Notes under the pieces: model-generated
Seen by the model: only the letters and a program-made list of their open reading frames with translations
The model's database searches: none
What the model was told of the DNA's origin: nothing
Position numbers and translations under genes: made by a program
Part shown: positions 48,451-60,712 of the stretch, in pieces
Layout of the letters: each line of letters opens with the position of its first letter
Numbering within the stretch: the stretch's first letter is position 1
Source of the DNA: Pholiota molesta
Taxonomy: Eukaryota; Basidiomycota; Agaricomycetes; Agaricales; Strophariaceae
Length of the DNA stretch: 64,000 nucleotides
Direction of reading: 5' to 3'
Assembly: GCA_014925825.1 (NCBI GenBank)
Contig: JACGCK010000143.1
Location: forward strand, 51,890-115,889

Positions 48451-51400
48451 CCGCACGCTCCTTGCCCGTTTTGTTGTTTATGATTTAAAATGCCAATTTT
48501 TCTTGTATACGTGATACTGTGTGTACTACCTTGTATGGATAGAAGCGTAGAATGAGAGTTTGAATTGATTATCTTCTAGTTCAATTTCGCACGATATCAT
48601 CGGTGGGAGAACCCTGCCTCTGCAGTGCAGATCGCCATGTTTGATTTTTGGATTTCCATGTCGGCATGGCCAACCCTTTACAGATTTAATTAACCCGTCG
48701 AGGCGAGTATGGGCAGTCCAGCGCTTCTGTTGTCGTTCGTTCATTCATTAGCCCGGTGTTGGACGATGCGCATCTGGGATGCAGCTGGCTGTCGCTCACA
48801 GCCTGCCTATTCGTACAGGCGTGGACGCGTCTGGCCGCGCTTCCTTCGAGCTGCATGCAGCGCAATTGTCAGCGCTGGAGGGCTCAAGCCTGGATATGCA
48901 AAAGGACGGATGTCAACGCGGAAGCCCCTCCGGGCTGCCTTCCTTCCGCTGACCGCGGCGACGGCTGGGTGGCCAGGCGTGGGAGTTGGACTTCGACATT
49001 CGGAGGTCTTCATGCTGCTGCCTTCTGCAGAATCGCCCAGGCTATGTTTAGGACTGCGCGTTCTGTATGTAGTCGAACTTGGGCTTCGGGCGTGGCAATG
49101 CCTCCGGCCCTTCGGGCTCTGTGGCCTTCGCACTTCCACGGAAGAACTTCCACCTCAGGCTAGCTACTACTTGTCCAGCTGTGCGTTGCACACCTTCATT
49201 GCTCAGCGCTCCGAGATCCGGGCGCGTGTTCGACAGAGCAACGAGTGGGTAGCAACTGCTTGCATTCATCATCTCTCCCCGGGCCTGCCTGGTGTTCGCG
49301 CTTAGCATTTAAAGTTACGACAGGAAATAACCATGACGCACTTCCCCTTGAGTGCGGAACGACATCGGCGAAACCCATAATTCGGATTTTTATATATATA
49401 TGGACCGTTATTCGATACCGTGGTCGTCGCGGCGCGCGGTAGAGGTGCGGTTGGGTGGCATGACGCGGAGTGACATCGGCGGATTCATATATTATTATCT
49501 TTTTTTGAGGTCTGCGACGACAACGTTGTGGCCTGCGTATGATAAATGGTCGCTGACACGGTAACTTTAAATTGAAGACAGCTGATCTACCTCTCCAGAA
49601 TAAAACAGTGCACGGAAGAGGAGGCCGCGGGGATAGCAATGCACACCATACCATCTGCCATTGACTGGGTGATAGACACAATAAACTGCAATATGTTCGT
49701 CCGTAGATAAACTTTTACCTACAGGTAGAAATTTACAAACGCGTCATTTCTGCGAGCCTCTAGTCGACAGCATAGTATACTAGGACGAAAAAGGCACTGA
49801 AGCTGTCAGTGCCACCCCCGATCGAATCACCTCTGATTGGGATCGTGAAAAGCCAGTGGCAGTGTGATTTTCATGCCAACGCAAACGCCACATCCTTATG
49901 CCGGCCTGCCTGCCCGTGGGGTATAATGGACCTTGTTTGAGTAGATTGAACGTGTATAAATACCCCACCCGGTTTGCGGACCGGACGAAGGTGCTGGGCT
50001 TTTTTTGGGACATTGAGATTACTGTTTTTGCTTCTCTGGTTAGTCATAGGGGTTTAGATAAATTTGGTAGGATTCAAGGGTGTTTTCTATATTTTTTCGC
50101 AGTGCTGAGTGGCGTAGAGGAGCGTAGAGCGGATTTGCTTGGTGCTGAAGATCCGATTTGAAATTCTAAGCAGGCGAACGAATCTAAAACCCTGCGGCTC
50201 GGGGCTGTGCGACATGCCATTAGAACTGTGTGCGCATCGTTTGCGATTGTGTGCGCATCGTTTGCGATTGTGTGCGCCTCGAGAAAGAGGACACATGAGC
50301 TCGCAGCGCAGTCCGACTCGATCCCGAAGGGGCGGTGTTGCTGAGAATCGTGGTGAGCGAGCTTCTCTATTCACCGCAAGTCGTATCTGGCTTGGTCCTC
50401 TTGAACAGCCCGAGTTTCGTACATCAGAGCGTTGACGGCAGAGCGAAAGCTGGGTAGGCGGTCATGGACAAATCAAGCTTGTTGTGCCACCGCGGCGTCG
50501 GCATGAGGTATTTTTGCGAAGGCTAAGTTTGGGCTAAGTTGCGTGTTTCCCTAATAAGTCTGTCGCTTTCAGACTGGTGCTCATATTTCTGAGTCAGATA
50601 GACACCAGAGAGAAACGCCTGAGAGTCATGGTAAGCTTATTTGAGGCAGTGTCCTTGGGACGACCGGAGCCAGTCTATGTACTTCAATTGGATAACTGTA
50701 TGCAATATCATGGTGCAGTTTAATTTTACTTACATATCATATCCTCATCCCAGATAAGATATACGGCATGTACTTGAAATCAGGACCGGTTGGCCCTTGG
50801 GTGCCCGGCTTCTTATGATATTCTGTACATAGAATGCCGTCCGTATTGGGAGGAGTATCTAAATAAGTAGTCTATAAATAGCGAACGAAGCCTTATATCT
50901 TCTTTGAGCGCTTCAGCTTCGATCTCCTAGTTGAGAATATTGATCTTCGAAGGCTTGGATATGATTGGTATACAAATACGACTCAGATGTGGGCTCCAAG
51001 CTCACATCATATACGTGTACTCAGCGGGCGCAATGCGGCGTTGCATCGCGCGCTCGTCTAAGCGAGCGGTTGGCAGTGTAAATCCACAACAGCAACAGAT
51101 GATTAATTCAAGTCATGAACATATTTAAGCTATGAGCTAGGATTTAGGCTGGTTTGAGTGCTCCAATCCCAAAGGCTCAAACTCGAAATCTGAGTCATTG
51201 GGATTCCTGTTCAAGTTTGTAGATTCGCTGCCCAACCCATCTCAATATTGGAGCTGAGGATGGCTCGGAAGCCAAGTAGTTTTCCGGTCGGTTTGGGCCA
51301 TTCAGTTATTTTGTTACCCGCAACTGACTCCTCTAGATTCAATATGTGATTCCTGGGGGTTAGAGCCGTGCTGGTGGATGAAACTAGGGCTTTCTTCGAC

Positions 51401-54400
51401 GCTCGACGCTCCCGTGAAGGATCGATCTGCCAGCTCGCAAAAAATCATATATAAATCGATGAATATGAATAGATGCCGTTAAGAGTCTGAAACAGCATAA
51501 AGCACAAAGCTACGCGGAAGAAGCATAGTTATAACGGAATTTCCGTACACAGTGACAAGGGCGACGCGAGCGAGATCATCGACTGGCAGAGCCGGCGCTG
51601 AAAAGTAATCAAGCACGTGTCGCCAGGAATCCACTTGGTGCCGCAGCTATAATTCTGTATAATTCAGCCATTTTTGACTAAAGAAGCATTGTGAAAGGAT
51701 AACTTAGGGCAATAAGTCTATGATAAGATGTAAAATGTGTAAGAATTCGCCGGCGCCTGACGTATTAATGTTAGGCCTGGCGCGTGCATGTTCGGCCTTA
51801 AGGACGCGTTATGTACTTTTCTTAACCTTAAGCGTAAAAGAGATAAGTAAGATCAATCGAAAGGAAATGAGCGTTTCGCGCAAGCGATGGATGGAGGCGC
51901 AGGAAAGCGCCATGCGGGAGGCGCGCGGTGATCCGATAAGATAAGATTTCGGCTGATGCGCACATTCGAAGTCGCGCCACACACCACCAGCCAGGGACAA
52001 TGGAAAGGTGCCCCGACTGCTTACATGGAATTCTTTTGTTCCGAAAATCTTTGAATAGGTAGTATAATCGGCCGATACGATGTCGAAATATGTGAGGTAA
52101 AGTTTTCAAAACTTCACTTCCTGGCGGAAACGAGTTGACACTCAATGCTGAGCGGCGAGCGTTCAAACGTTCAAAACTCGATTGGCCTCGAACAAGCAGC
52201 CAGGCCTGTCAGTTATAGACCTGTGATTAATCTTCCTACAATTCTTGGCGTCGTGAGCGCAATTGTGGAGCTTAACCAGGATAATCTCGTAAATCAAAAG
52301 GCAAGGTGAATGCCCTCGGGCCTCTAGGGTAAAGATCATATTTTATTGGCCCATCTAGACTCTTCAGCTTTTAAGAAGGGACCACTACTTGTGCATGGCA
52401 CTTGATAATTTCTACTCGGCTCCGGAAGCCATATCACTGATGAAGATGCCGCCATGATATCGCTTGTATATGTTATATGTATGAAAGTAGAACACTTGGG
52501 TCCGGTGGACTTGGGACATGGCGCATCACCCCATCCCTCCGCCTGGCCTTGGTGAGTGTGTATTTAGCTTCCTTTGTAGGCAACAGCATTATGATGCTAC
52601 AGATGTCCCGTGGCATTTGCAACGTTGGAAAGGCTCAGCCGATAAGTCCTCCGTGGACTTTCGAGGCAACGCCGTCCCTGCACATCCTTGCCGCTTCAAA
52701 GTTAGGAGATCAGTATCTAGAAATAATTATTCTGAGCACGTACCTATGAAGATCAGCCTCTTCGACGTACACCGACCGCGTGGGTCCTCGGTATTGAATT
52801 AACTATAACACCGACGACATTAGTGGACTCTCACAATGGTTCGTGCTCAGATTTTATTGGAAACTGGGCCGACAGCGCCGATTATTTTGGAAAGTGAGCA
52901 GAAACGCCACAACTAAATTGAATAAAATTGTTCAGTTGGACGATAGCGAGATCCAGAGACCTGATCAGTTAAGTACGCCGAACGCGCAGACCAGCGAGCG
53001 CGCTGCCCGTTTTAGGCGCCTTGACGCACGGAAGTATATCGCTGATCTAAATATAGTGCGCATGGCGCGCTAGATTCCACTGTTTGGTTCTGGTGCGGCT
53101 GGTTTAGACGCGTAACATGCTTAAAAAGTAAGGGAAATTGCTACCTTCAATGATGTTCCGAGAATGACTTCTGACTTCTCTGATGAATACGGAGAATGCT
53201 TTCTCCACAAATCTCTTGTCTCCGGTCCCCACTAATGTTTCATCTCATTTCATCCAGCGGATACAACATAAATTATCTAGCTGCTGGTATAAAAGTTGTG
53301 TGCGAATATTTGTCGCATTCGATCGAAGTGCACAGTGAGAACACTATGTTACAACGATTTGATATGCGTGTAATCCAATTAGAAAGGCGTGGACTGCAAG
53401 ACATCAATAATACACTTGCAGCGTTACAAGAAAAAGGAAAATATCTATAAATTTAAGCTCAAATCTAGAAACTGGAGTATTGCACTTGTCAGAGCTTATT
53501 GTAGTCAGTTGGCTGACGCATCATGGGTATATATTAATGCTCCGATCTTGATCTTTCGACATTTGCCATGAAACGAAACGAATAGTATCAAGGATATTGC
53601 TGCAGCAGTCTGGAACAGGCCATACGCATCGCCGAAAATAGAGATTCTAGCTCTGAAGGGGTCAATGATTGTCAATACTCGTCTTCGTGTATCTGCCTCG
53701 ATGTCTGATGACCGCAAGAATCATGGCTGAATGAAAAGAAGTGCAGATTTATAGCGCGGTAATAGCAGTACCTAAGTTAGCTCGAAACAGCCCGCAGGTC
53801 TTCTTGTACTCTATGGATTATGACGCGGACGGACGAAAGATTCGCAGGATCGCTTCTCATTCACTGGATTTAACTTCAAGTGGTGCAGATACTCATTTCA
53901 ATAAACTCAACCTCTCAGGTCTGGGTTTCAAACCTACGCTTAAGTTCACGAGTTCCTCTGGACTTCCTAATTTTAGAAGGATCCACTTCAACACAAAATA
54001 TTCAGAGAGAAAGGATCACGGAAATCGGGTAGATTGTACAGTTGATCATTTTTCGCTTCATGGAAATGGAAATGTGGGTGCCAGTCATTAACGTTAAGAT
54101 ACGAGAAGCTTGCATACGAATATCTGGATATCACCTACCCAACGCCGTAGCATCTTTCGCTCCAAAGAGAGAGCCAGAAGTAGGGCCTGCTATATCGACA
54201 TGGTCGACGGGGTCACCTAAGTAGTGAGGCAGTGGTCTCTCCGGTCCTCACTTACCTGTTCTATTGCTGGTCATCAAGAGCTCGAAGCACCGAGCATCTC
54301 ATTTTCGCATAAATCGGAACATCGCTGAAAGCAATGCGACCACCCCAAAACGTGGCCACACCGTTGCAGAGACGTAGACTAGACAACCCCTGATAATCGG

Positions 54401-56560
54401 AGGCTATGGACAGCGGCTTGAGGTCATTGATCAAATTAAGGTATATTCCGAATAAATTCAGCCACACTCTGGAACGGTGGAAGTGGGGTTTATGTGATGC
54501 TTACAAGTTTCAAAACACTGCACGAATATTTAGATATGACAGCTCTAGGTTCGACGGAATTCAAATATCCGATGGCATTGGGCAGCTGATGTGCCTTGGA
54601 TGTGCCACCGTTATGAAGGTCTCTTGACTGACTCGTTTCAGCGAGGCATTCCTTGATGGTTAACAACCGCCAGCGGCCAGCGAGATAGGGTGTAATCTGG
54701 TGATATTCTGGAATAAGATGCATCAAAGGTAGAAATTGAGGTCAGAAAGCTTTATTGGCGACAATTTTAGGTCGCACTTACAAAATTTCAGGACCGTTGG
54801 TAGCCGGAGTATGTAATTTAGAAATCTTCCCAGTCCCTAGACCCTGATAGGAGTGGTCGGCTTTACCCAAGAAACATGGCGACGCAGACCCTGGTAAGCG
54901 GAGAGTCCTTCTTGAAAGAAAGTTCGCCGTCAATTCCCTATGAGAAGGGAATAAATCAAGAAAATAGAGATACATGAAGCAATTACTAAGGAGGAAAAAC
55001 TGCGTCGATCGCTGGGACAGAGAAACGCCAGTGCGTGTATCAAGGAACGCGGCCGCGGGATACAACAGAGAATGGACAATTATGGATTTCTCTTCGACCC
55101 CTTCTCAAGACGCACGATGAAATCTTCCTTGACGATTTCAAGCATCGACTACCTTCCACAGTAATCACGGATAACATGATCCCTTATCAATTAGATTAGA
55201 TAGTCAATGCTGATTTTAAGCTACGCCGAAGACCCCAGATATCCGCCTTCGCACCGAGGAAATCATCGCTAGCCCCAGACAGAAAATAAGTACCTTGATT
55301 AATTCAAGAATAATCAGTCCAGTGATCTCGCAAAGATGAATATCAAGACAATGCCAGGAAAATAATTGCAGGGTACATGCGGAGGCTTGAATAGCACAGC
55401 AAAGAAGCTCTGGATACCCACAGAGCGTGTGCGAGGCATGGTGGCATCGCGCAACAGGGATCCATGAAGAGCGATGTGGTCGGTTGCTGTGTGCAATATT
55501 GGGGTCCTTCTATTAGTGTGATGAAATGAGGCAAACCACAATCGGCGCAGCATCCCGGAGGTCGTGGAAATGTCATTGAGAAAATGATGACAGTCAGGGA
55601 AAGCGTTGAGCTAAAATCGCAATTTGAAAGCCCTGCGAGCGTCTGCAATGCTGTAATTGACGACTGTTGCAAATCATCGACACAAGGATCGGTGTAAGAT
55701 GTGTTTCATGGGTTTAGCCAAAGATAACAAGCTTGAGTCATAGATCAAGTCAAAATTGTCGGGTAGTATCTACCCACAGATGGCCCGAAGATCAGATAAT
55801 TTATGGGAACAGCAATTCCAGAGGAAGATGTGGGACCTTTCTGCTCTATCTTGATGAATGCGAGCGAAGAGAGAAGGCGTAAGGTGAGCAAGAAGCCAGC
55901 AAATTTAGATTCGCCAGATCCCCGTCGTCTCGGCTTCAGCATGGTGGAGAGCAGAAGAAAATAATCTTCTCTTTTTCGAGAAAACTCGACTGATTGTTAC
56001 CATCAGTAAGTAGCGCTTCGTCCATGCCTTGCGGTGAATTATCCCAGTCAGGAAAAAAACCTTCTGATTGCGCAACAGCCGCGAGACGGGCTCTGCAATA
56101 CTTTGGGGAAACGGAAGTTGGAAGACGCCGTAAGCAGGCGGTGTAGAAGTCTAGAAATGACAAGTGATATGATCTTGAGAAAAGCGAGGATGAGACTGTG
56201 CGCCGTGGGCTAAGGGCAGGCTGTCGTGAGGCAGCCATGAGGCGGGTTGGGCCGAAAGGAGCTCTTGGGCGCTGGTAGGATACTGCCAAGGTCGTCAAAA
56301 ATGCTCCCTATATAAATATTATCTAACTGAGGTGATAACCTCGAAGAAAGGCAACTTAGGGTGATAAAATAGAGTAACGAATAATTAGCTGTAGCTGGTA
56401 TCTTGGCGAACGGGAATACGGAATCTGTAACGAGAAAAAATCAGACCGAGCTTCATAATGCAAGTTCATAAGTAGTATGAGACTATGAAGAGTAATAGAA
56501 ATCCTTGAAGTGATAGGATTACGGCGGGATTTTAGATGAGGAGATGCGCTTACCAGTCTG
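48451..56560. other. Near gene desert
   Basis: No gene is supported. A 198-codon plus frame at 48,709-49,305 has composition like its GC-rich surroundings and a competing minus frame. Plus frames at 52,477-53,073 and 53,741-54,091, and minus frames at 53,505-53,717, 54,261-55,065 and 55,314-56,298, are isolated, short and without motifs; some may be exons of unrecognised or decayed genes. A small 21-bp tandem repeat is at 50,228-50,280. Confidence 0.35.
50228..50280. repeat. 21-bp tandem repeat (about 2.5 units)
   Basis: The unit TGTGTGCGCATCGTTTGCGAT is repeated twice and then followed by a partial TGTGTGCGC. Seen directly. Confidence 0.85.
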
Positions 56561-56564
56561 TCAA

Positions 56565-57133
56565 ATCAACTCGATCCAATGCCAGCTGGCTCAAAGAGCG
56601 TCATCCTGATAGAAAAGGAAATTTTAAGGTTATCAAAATATCGATATAGATTACCGCAAGTTGTGGGAAGGCCAGGACTGCGGGAAGGGATGGGTTTGAC
56701 GAGGTCGTGCGCTTAGGCGTACCATAGGGTTCTAAATGAACGAGAAACAGTGAGATCAGAAATAATTTGAAAACAAAATCATTGCATTCATCACGCCACT
56801 CTGATATATTCCATTGGCCAATAACTGGCATGGGAGATATTGCAGTGAGATATGATAAATGAAGCTGCGTTGCGCAGTGATTATTCTGGAGCTCACTGAT
56901 CCTGTGCCACCAACGTTGGTGCAGTAGACTTGAAGAATGCAGAGATAATGAGCTAAGGGAAATCAAGGGTATAAGCATATCAATGTCAGTTTCTGTGGCG
57001 CAATCAGCAGTGACGAAAGACGCATGCCTACCTCCAAAGTCTCCCGAGGCAGTTTTCTCAGGTTTTCTCCAGCAATGAGAGCTCTGGCATCCGGACCGTC
57101 GATCCTTTGAGCGAATGGAGCGAATGAAATCAT
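56565..57133 (-). CDS. Possible small spliced gene, function unknown
   Basis: On the minus strand an ATG at 57,133 gives MISFAPFAQRIDGPDARALI then AGENLRKLPRETLE. A donor (GTAGGC) and acceptor (CCCTTAG) join this in frame to LIISAFFKSTAPTLVAQ. Later pieces such as NPMVRLSARPRQTHPFPQSW are also coding-like, but I could not link them with certainty. A longer frame in another phase (56,601-57,137) reads through the putative introns and seems less protein-like. No family is recognised. Confidence 0.3.
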
Positions 57134-57848
57134 ACATGATTAGAGCTGCGGCACGAGAATCGCGTCAATGAAAAGTGTGTTAATGGAACGTTGCGTTATC
57201 GTCAAAGCTTGGGAAGGGTCTTGATCTGTGTTTTAAGGCGAACTCATCCACAAGGCTTCAATTATAGATGGGTTCGTAATGCCTCGGGGAAAGGTTTTAT
57301 GTGAGAAGATTCACTATATTGGAATGGTTCAGGCCAATATTCGCATTCACCAAGGTCGTGGCACCCATCGTGAATTTCTACCTGCGAAAATCCCGGGTGA
57401 AAGATTTGAATAATTCGTCGCAGAGATTTCATACGGCCTTCTGCACGAGTTCGGTTTCGAAAAGCATTCAGTCCAGAATTCCTATGACGAGAGTCTGACA
57501 GACGAAGAGGTCAATGTTTGAGCGAGAAAGCAGTGCTAGTGGTTGTGGGAGAGAAATGTGTCGCGCAAGACTGTTATTCTCACGCGTCTTTTCATCGAGG
57601 TTCTCTCCTAGTTCTCTTCATCTGTAGAGTGCACATATAGTGGGTTTATTTTCATCCAATCACTGTGATAAGCTGAATTTTGAACAGAATATTAAGTTGT
57701 GTACCCCTGTAGTCTACGGAATTTACAAATGTACAAGGCAGAAGAGTCGGTCGAAATAGATAGAATAAAAAAGGAAGAGACTATTTGCGTATAATAAAAG
57801 AACAATTGACAAGGAAATAATTTCGAGGCGCAAGCAATAGAAGGAACA
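57134..57848. other. Intergenic region
   Basis: No gene or repeat was recognised. It lies between the uncertain gene ending its 5' side at 57,133 and the 3' end of the zinc-finger gene; the AT-rich part near 57,740-57,840 is probably the 3' flank of the latter. Confidence 0.4.
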
Positions 57849-60247
57849 TCATTGCGCAGACGCCATCGATGCCTGCGGCCGTATTACGGAACGATCCGCA
57901 TCCATTCGTTGCTGGATTAGACTCAACACCTTGAGCGTCTGCGAGATCTTCTCCCAAACGGTCGAGAACAGTTGCGCATTCTTCTCCTGCACGAGCTTCT
58001 CTATGTCTCCACGCAATTGCTGCATAAGTGGCTGGATGCTTGCCCGCAACGAGTCGACCAGTGGCTGTTCGAGTGATTGGAGAAGATAAGATGGCGCGGC
58101 AACTCTGGGCGACATAGGAGGCGAAGGAGGGCGGGTTGTATAGGCTTTGAGGGCAACGCTGAGGGTCTCGAGTGTAGCGGTATTGGCTTGCTGAGCGACA
58201 ATGTAGCCATTGAGTCGTTTATCAAGCTAGCGAGAAATAACACGTTAGGAGATCGTACTTGTGATATTATTTGCAAAGAATCATTAAACAAGCCAAAACT
58301 TACCTCCTCTGCTCTGTCATAACTGGCATCCCTGGCTAGCTTCTCTCTGTGCAGTTCGTCTTGGAGCTTGTCCACATCATTAATCAAGTCGGTCATCTCT
58401 GTCGACAGCTTTTCAATGTCTTTGCCGTCCTGCGATATCTGGGCGTCCATCTTCTCAATCGCATCCTGCCTGGCGTCCTCTTGCTGCTTCCTCTTGGAAT
58501 CACGCATCTGCTGCTCTTTCGCTCGTTTCTGCTGGATTTTCTCGATCCTATCATTGAGCTCCTCTTTGAACCTTTCCATTTTATCTTCCTCGCTTATATT
58601 GCAGTGATTCCATAACTGCGACAAGGCATCTTGGTACTCGCCTAATTTGTCGTGGTACTCTTCCAACTCTTTCCTTGTCGGCATATCTTCATTAAGTTGC
58701 GATGACTTCGCATGGCCAGTATCGTCGGCCAGGCCACCCATTCGCTGTCGTTTCCTGCTCGGAAGAGGTATTTTTTTGCTCGTGCTCCTAGACGATGGAT
58801 CAACATCCATGGGCATAAAGCGGCTTTCTTCTTCCTCATCGGAATCATTGCCGGCCAGAAAGAGTTGCGGAGGGGGCTTGTGGATCTCCCCGAGTGAATG
58901 CAACACCTTGTCAACGGTGTCTCGCAATTCGTTAACGCTCTTGACTAGCGCCGTATGTTGTTCGCTTTCTTCTGCAGAGAGTCGAAGGGGAGCTATGGGC
59001 CATGGAGATGTTTCGACAAGTTGATCTCGAATTTCCTGGTATGACCGCAGCGCTTCTACGCGTTGCGAAACAAGAGCGGTTACCTGGGTGTTCAACCGCT
59101 TCCTGTCTTCGGCTGGGAGAGAATCGAAGAATCGGCTTTCTGTAGCTTTTACAGCCTTATCGTACTCTTCCTCGAGTGTTTCGAAACGCTCGTATGTTTG
59201 GACAGAGTCGGCCAAGAGTCTGGTGAAAAGGCTCAGCGCTAATGTTGACTACGACGTAATGCGATGCTCACTTTGTCCGTTCCAACCACATTGTGACTTT
59301 CTCTTCCGGACTAGGTTCAGGGAGTGTTGCATTCCTGATATCCAGTTTCGGCCCTTGTTGCACTTCTGGCGCGGGACGCGAGAATGGGGAAGGAGGAAGA
59401 GTAGACCCTGGTGGTGGTGGTGGGGTTGCGGAAGGGGGCGGAGGAGGCATCTAGACGCGTTGATTAGTAGTGATAACCATCAGAGTCTGATTGACTAACC
59501 GCAATACTGGCTCTGCGTTCGGTTGCAGGACGAGGACGTGTGGGCGGTGCCTTCATGCCTGGGTTTGAGGAAGTGGCAATAGACCACCCTACATCCCTGG
59601 GTGCCGATGCCAGACTTCCAGTGGTGGTGGATGATGTTGGGAGCACTGCTCTAGTGCTAGGCATTTGCGACTGTTCAGTCGGGCGAGGAGGCTCGTTTGT
59701 GGATGAGGCAATAGAAGAGGGTGACTGATCTCGCCTGTCTCTGTCTCGTTGGTGGGTTGCAGGGTCATCGTAACTTCGCCGTCTCCCTTCTCGCTCCGTT
59801 TCACGCTGACGACTCCTCGAATCCATACCACTATCCCTTCGTCGTCGGGAATGGTCATCAGGAGACCTCGATTCACGCGAGCGCCGAGGGCTTGGAGATC
59901 TTGAGAGTCTGCTTCGCGGTTTGCTGCCAGACGGCCGTCGAGAGTCATCGTGCTCTGGCCTCCATCGGCTTTCGCGCCTGTCGTAACCTTCTTGGTAGCT
60001 GGAATGCCCGGGGGCATGTCGCATGTCGTTCCAGCCTGAATCGGACCGACGGTCAGGACGGTCAACCCAAGGCGTTTTCCCACTAATTCCAGTCTCCCAG
60101 CCGGGATCATCAGGATGCAGAAAAGTGCAGTCCGGTCCCTTGAAACATGCTTTTCTGCGAGGTTCTCCATCCTCAGTAAAGAACTATGCAGATGCAGCGC
60201 ATATAGAACAAGCAATCAAACCGATGGGCAGGACGAGGATCGAACAT
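57849..60247 (-). CDS. CCCH-type zinc-finger, RS-rich, coiled-coil protein
   Basis: A minus-strand gene with at least five exons, about 720 aa. A short first exon (MFDPRPAH) joins to KACFKGPDCTFLHPDDPGW, the C-x5-C-x3-H half of a CCCH finger; the first Cys of a full finger is not seen, so the true start may lie further upstream. Then comes an Arg/Ser-rich part (SRLSRSPSPRRSRESRSP), a proline run (PPPPPSATPPPPPGSTLPP) and the segment SPEEKVTMWLERTK, joined by an intron (GTGAGC...CACCAG) to LLADSVQTYERFETLEEEYD. A nuclear signal (PSRKRQRMGG) and a long coiled coil (LNDRIEKIQQKRAKEQQMRD onward) follow. After a last intron (GTAAGT...GCTAG) the C-terminus is helical. The combination suggests a nuclear RNA-processing role; this is inference. 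All joins after the first exon keep frame. Confidence 0.75.
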
Positions 60248-60712
60248 ATGCCGTAAATTTTGATTAGGCTTCTGGATATCTCCAAGTGGAATTCAACGTA
60301 CGAAGCATCGAACTTTAGTTGTCTTAGTTGGCTTCATAATTCATCTATGAGAGGAAGCGGGCGGAGCGACTGGATGTAAAGGTGCAAGAAGTGAGATTGC
60401 AGGAATAGATATGAACGGAAGTTGTGGATGTCGTACAATGTCAGAGGACTAAAATACTTCCGTCTCTTTACTTGTTATGATTGGCTCCCCATTTGTACCA
60501 ATACTAATTTGTAAACCAAGTCTTCCCTTTCATAACGACAACGTCGACAAGGAATTGAAATGTTGTCCAGGAATAATAACTCGCGTGGCTTCATAAATGC
60601 TCCGATAAATTGCAGAAGTATGGATAAAGAAAGGAGAACAAGGTGGTCCGAAAAAGGGTATGTAAGACAAAAGAGAAAGATGGCCCAGCGTATACAAAGC
60701 GTATCCATGCTT
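60248..60712. other. Intergenic region between VPS11 and the zinc-finger gene
   Basis: Promoter side of the zinc-finger gene and 3' flank of VPS11. A possible upstream exon supplying the first Cys of the CCCH finger would lie at the left of this stretch; I could not identify one. Confidence 0.4.

Noticed and set aside
48709..49305. 198-codon plus-strand frame
   Set aside because: A competing minus frame covers the same DNA, there is no motif or splice structure, and the N-terminus is not a convincing leader.
56601..57137. 178-codon minus-strand frame
   Set aside because: It reads through likely introns; a different phase gives better protein-like pieces with GT...AG joins, so that phase was reported at low confidence instead.
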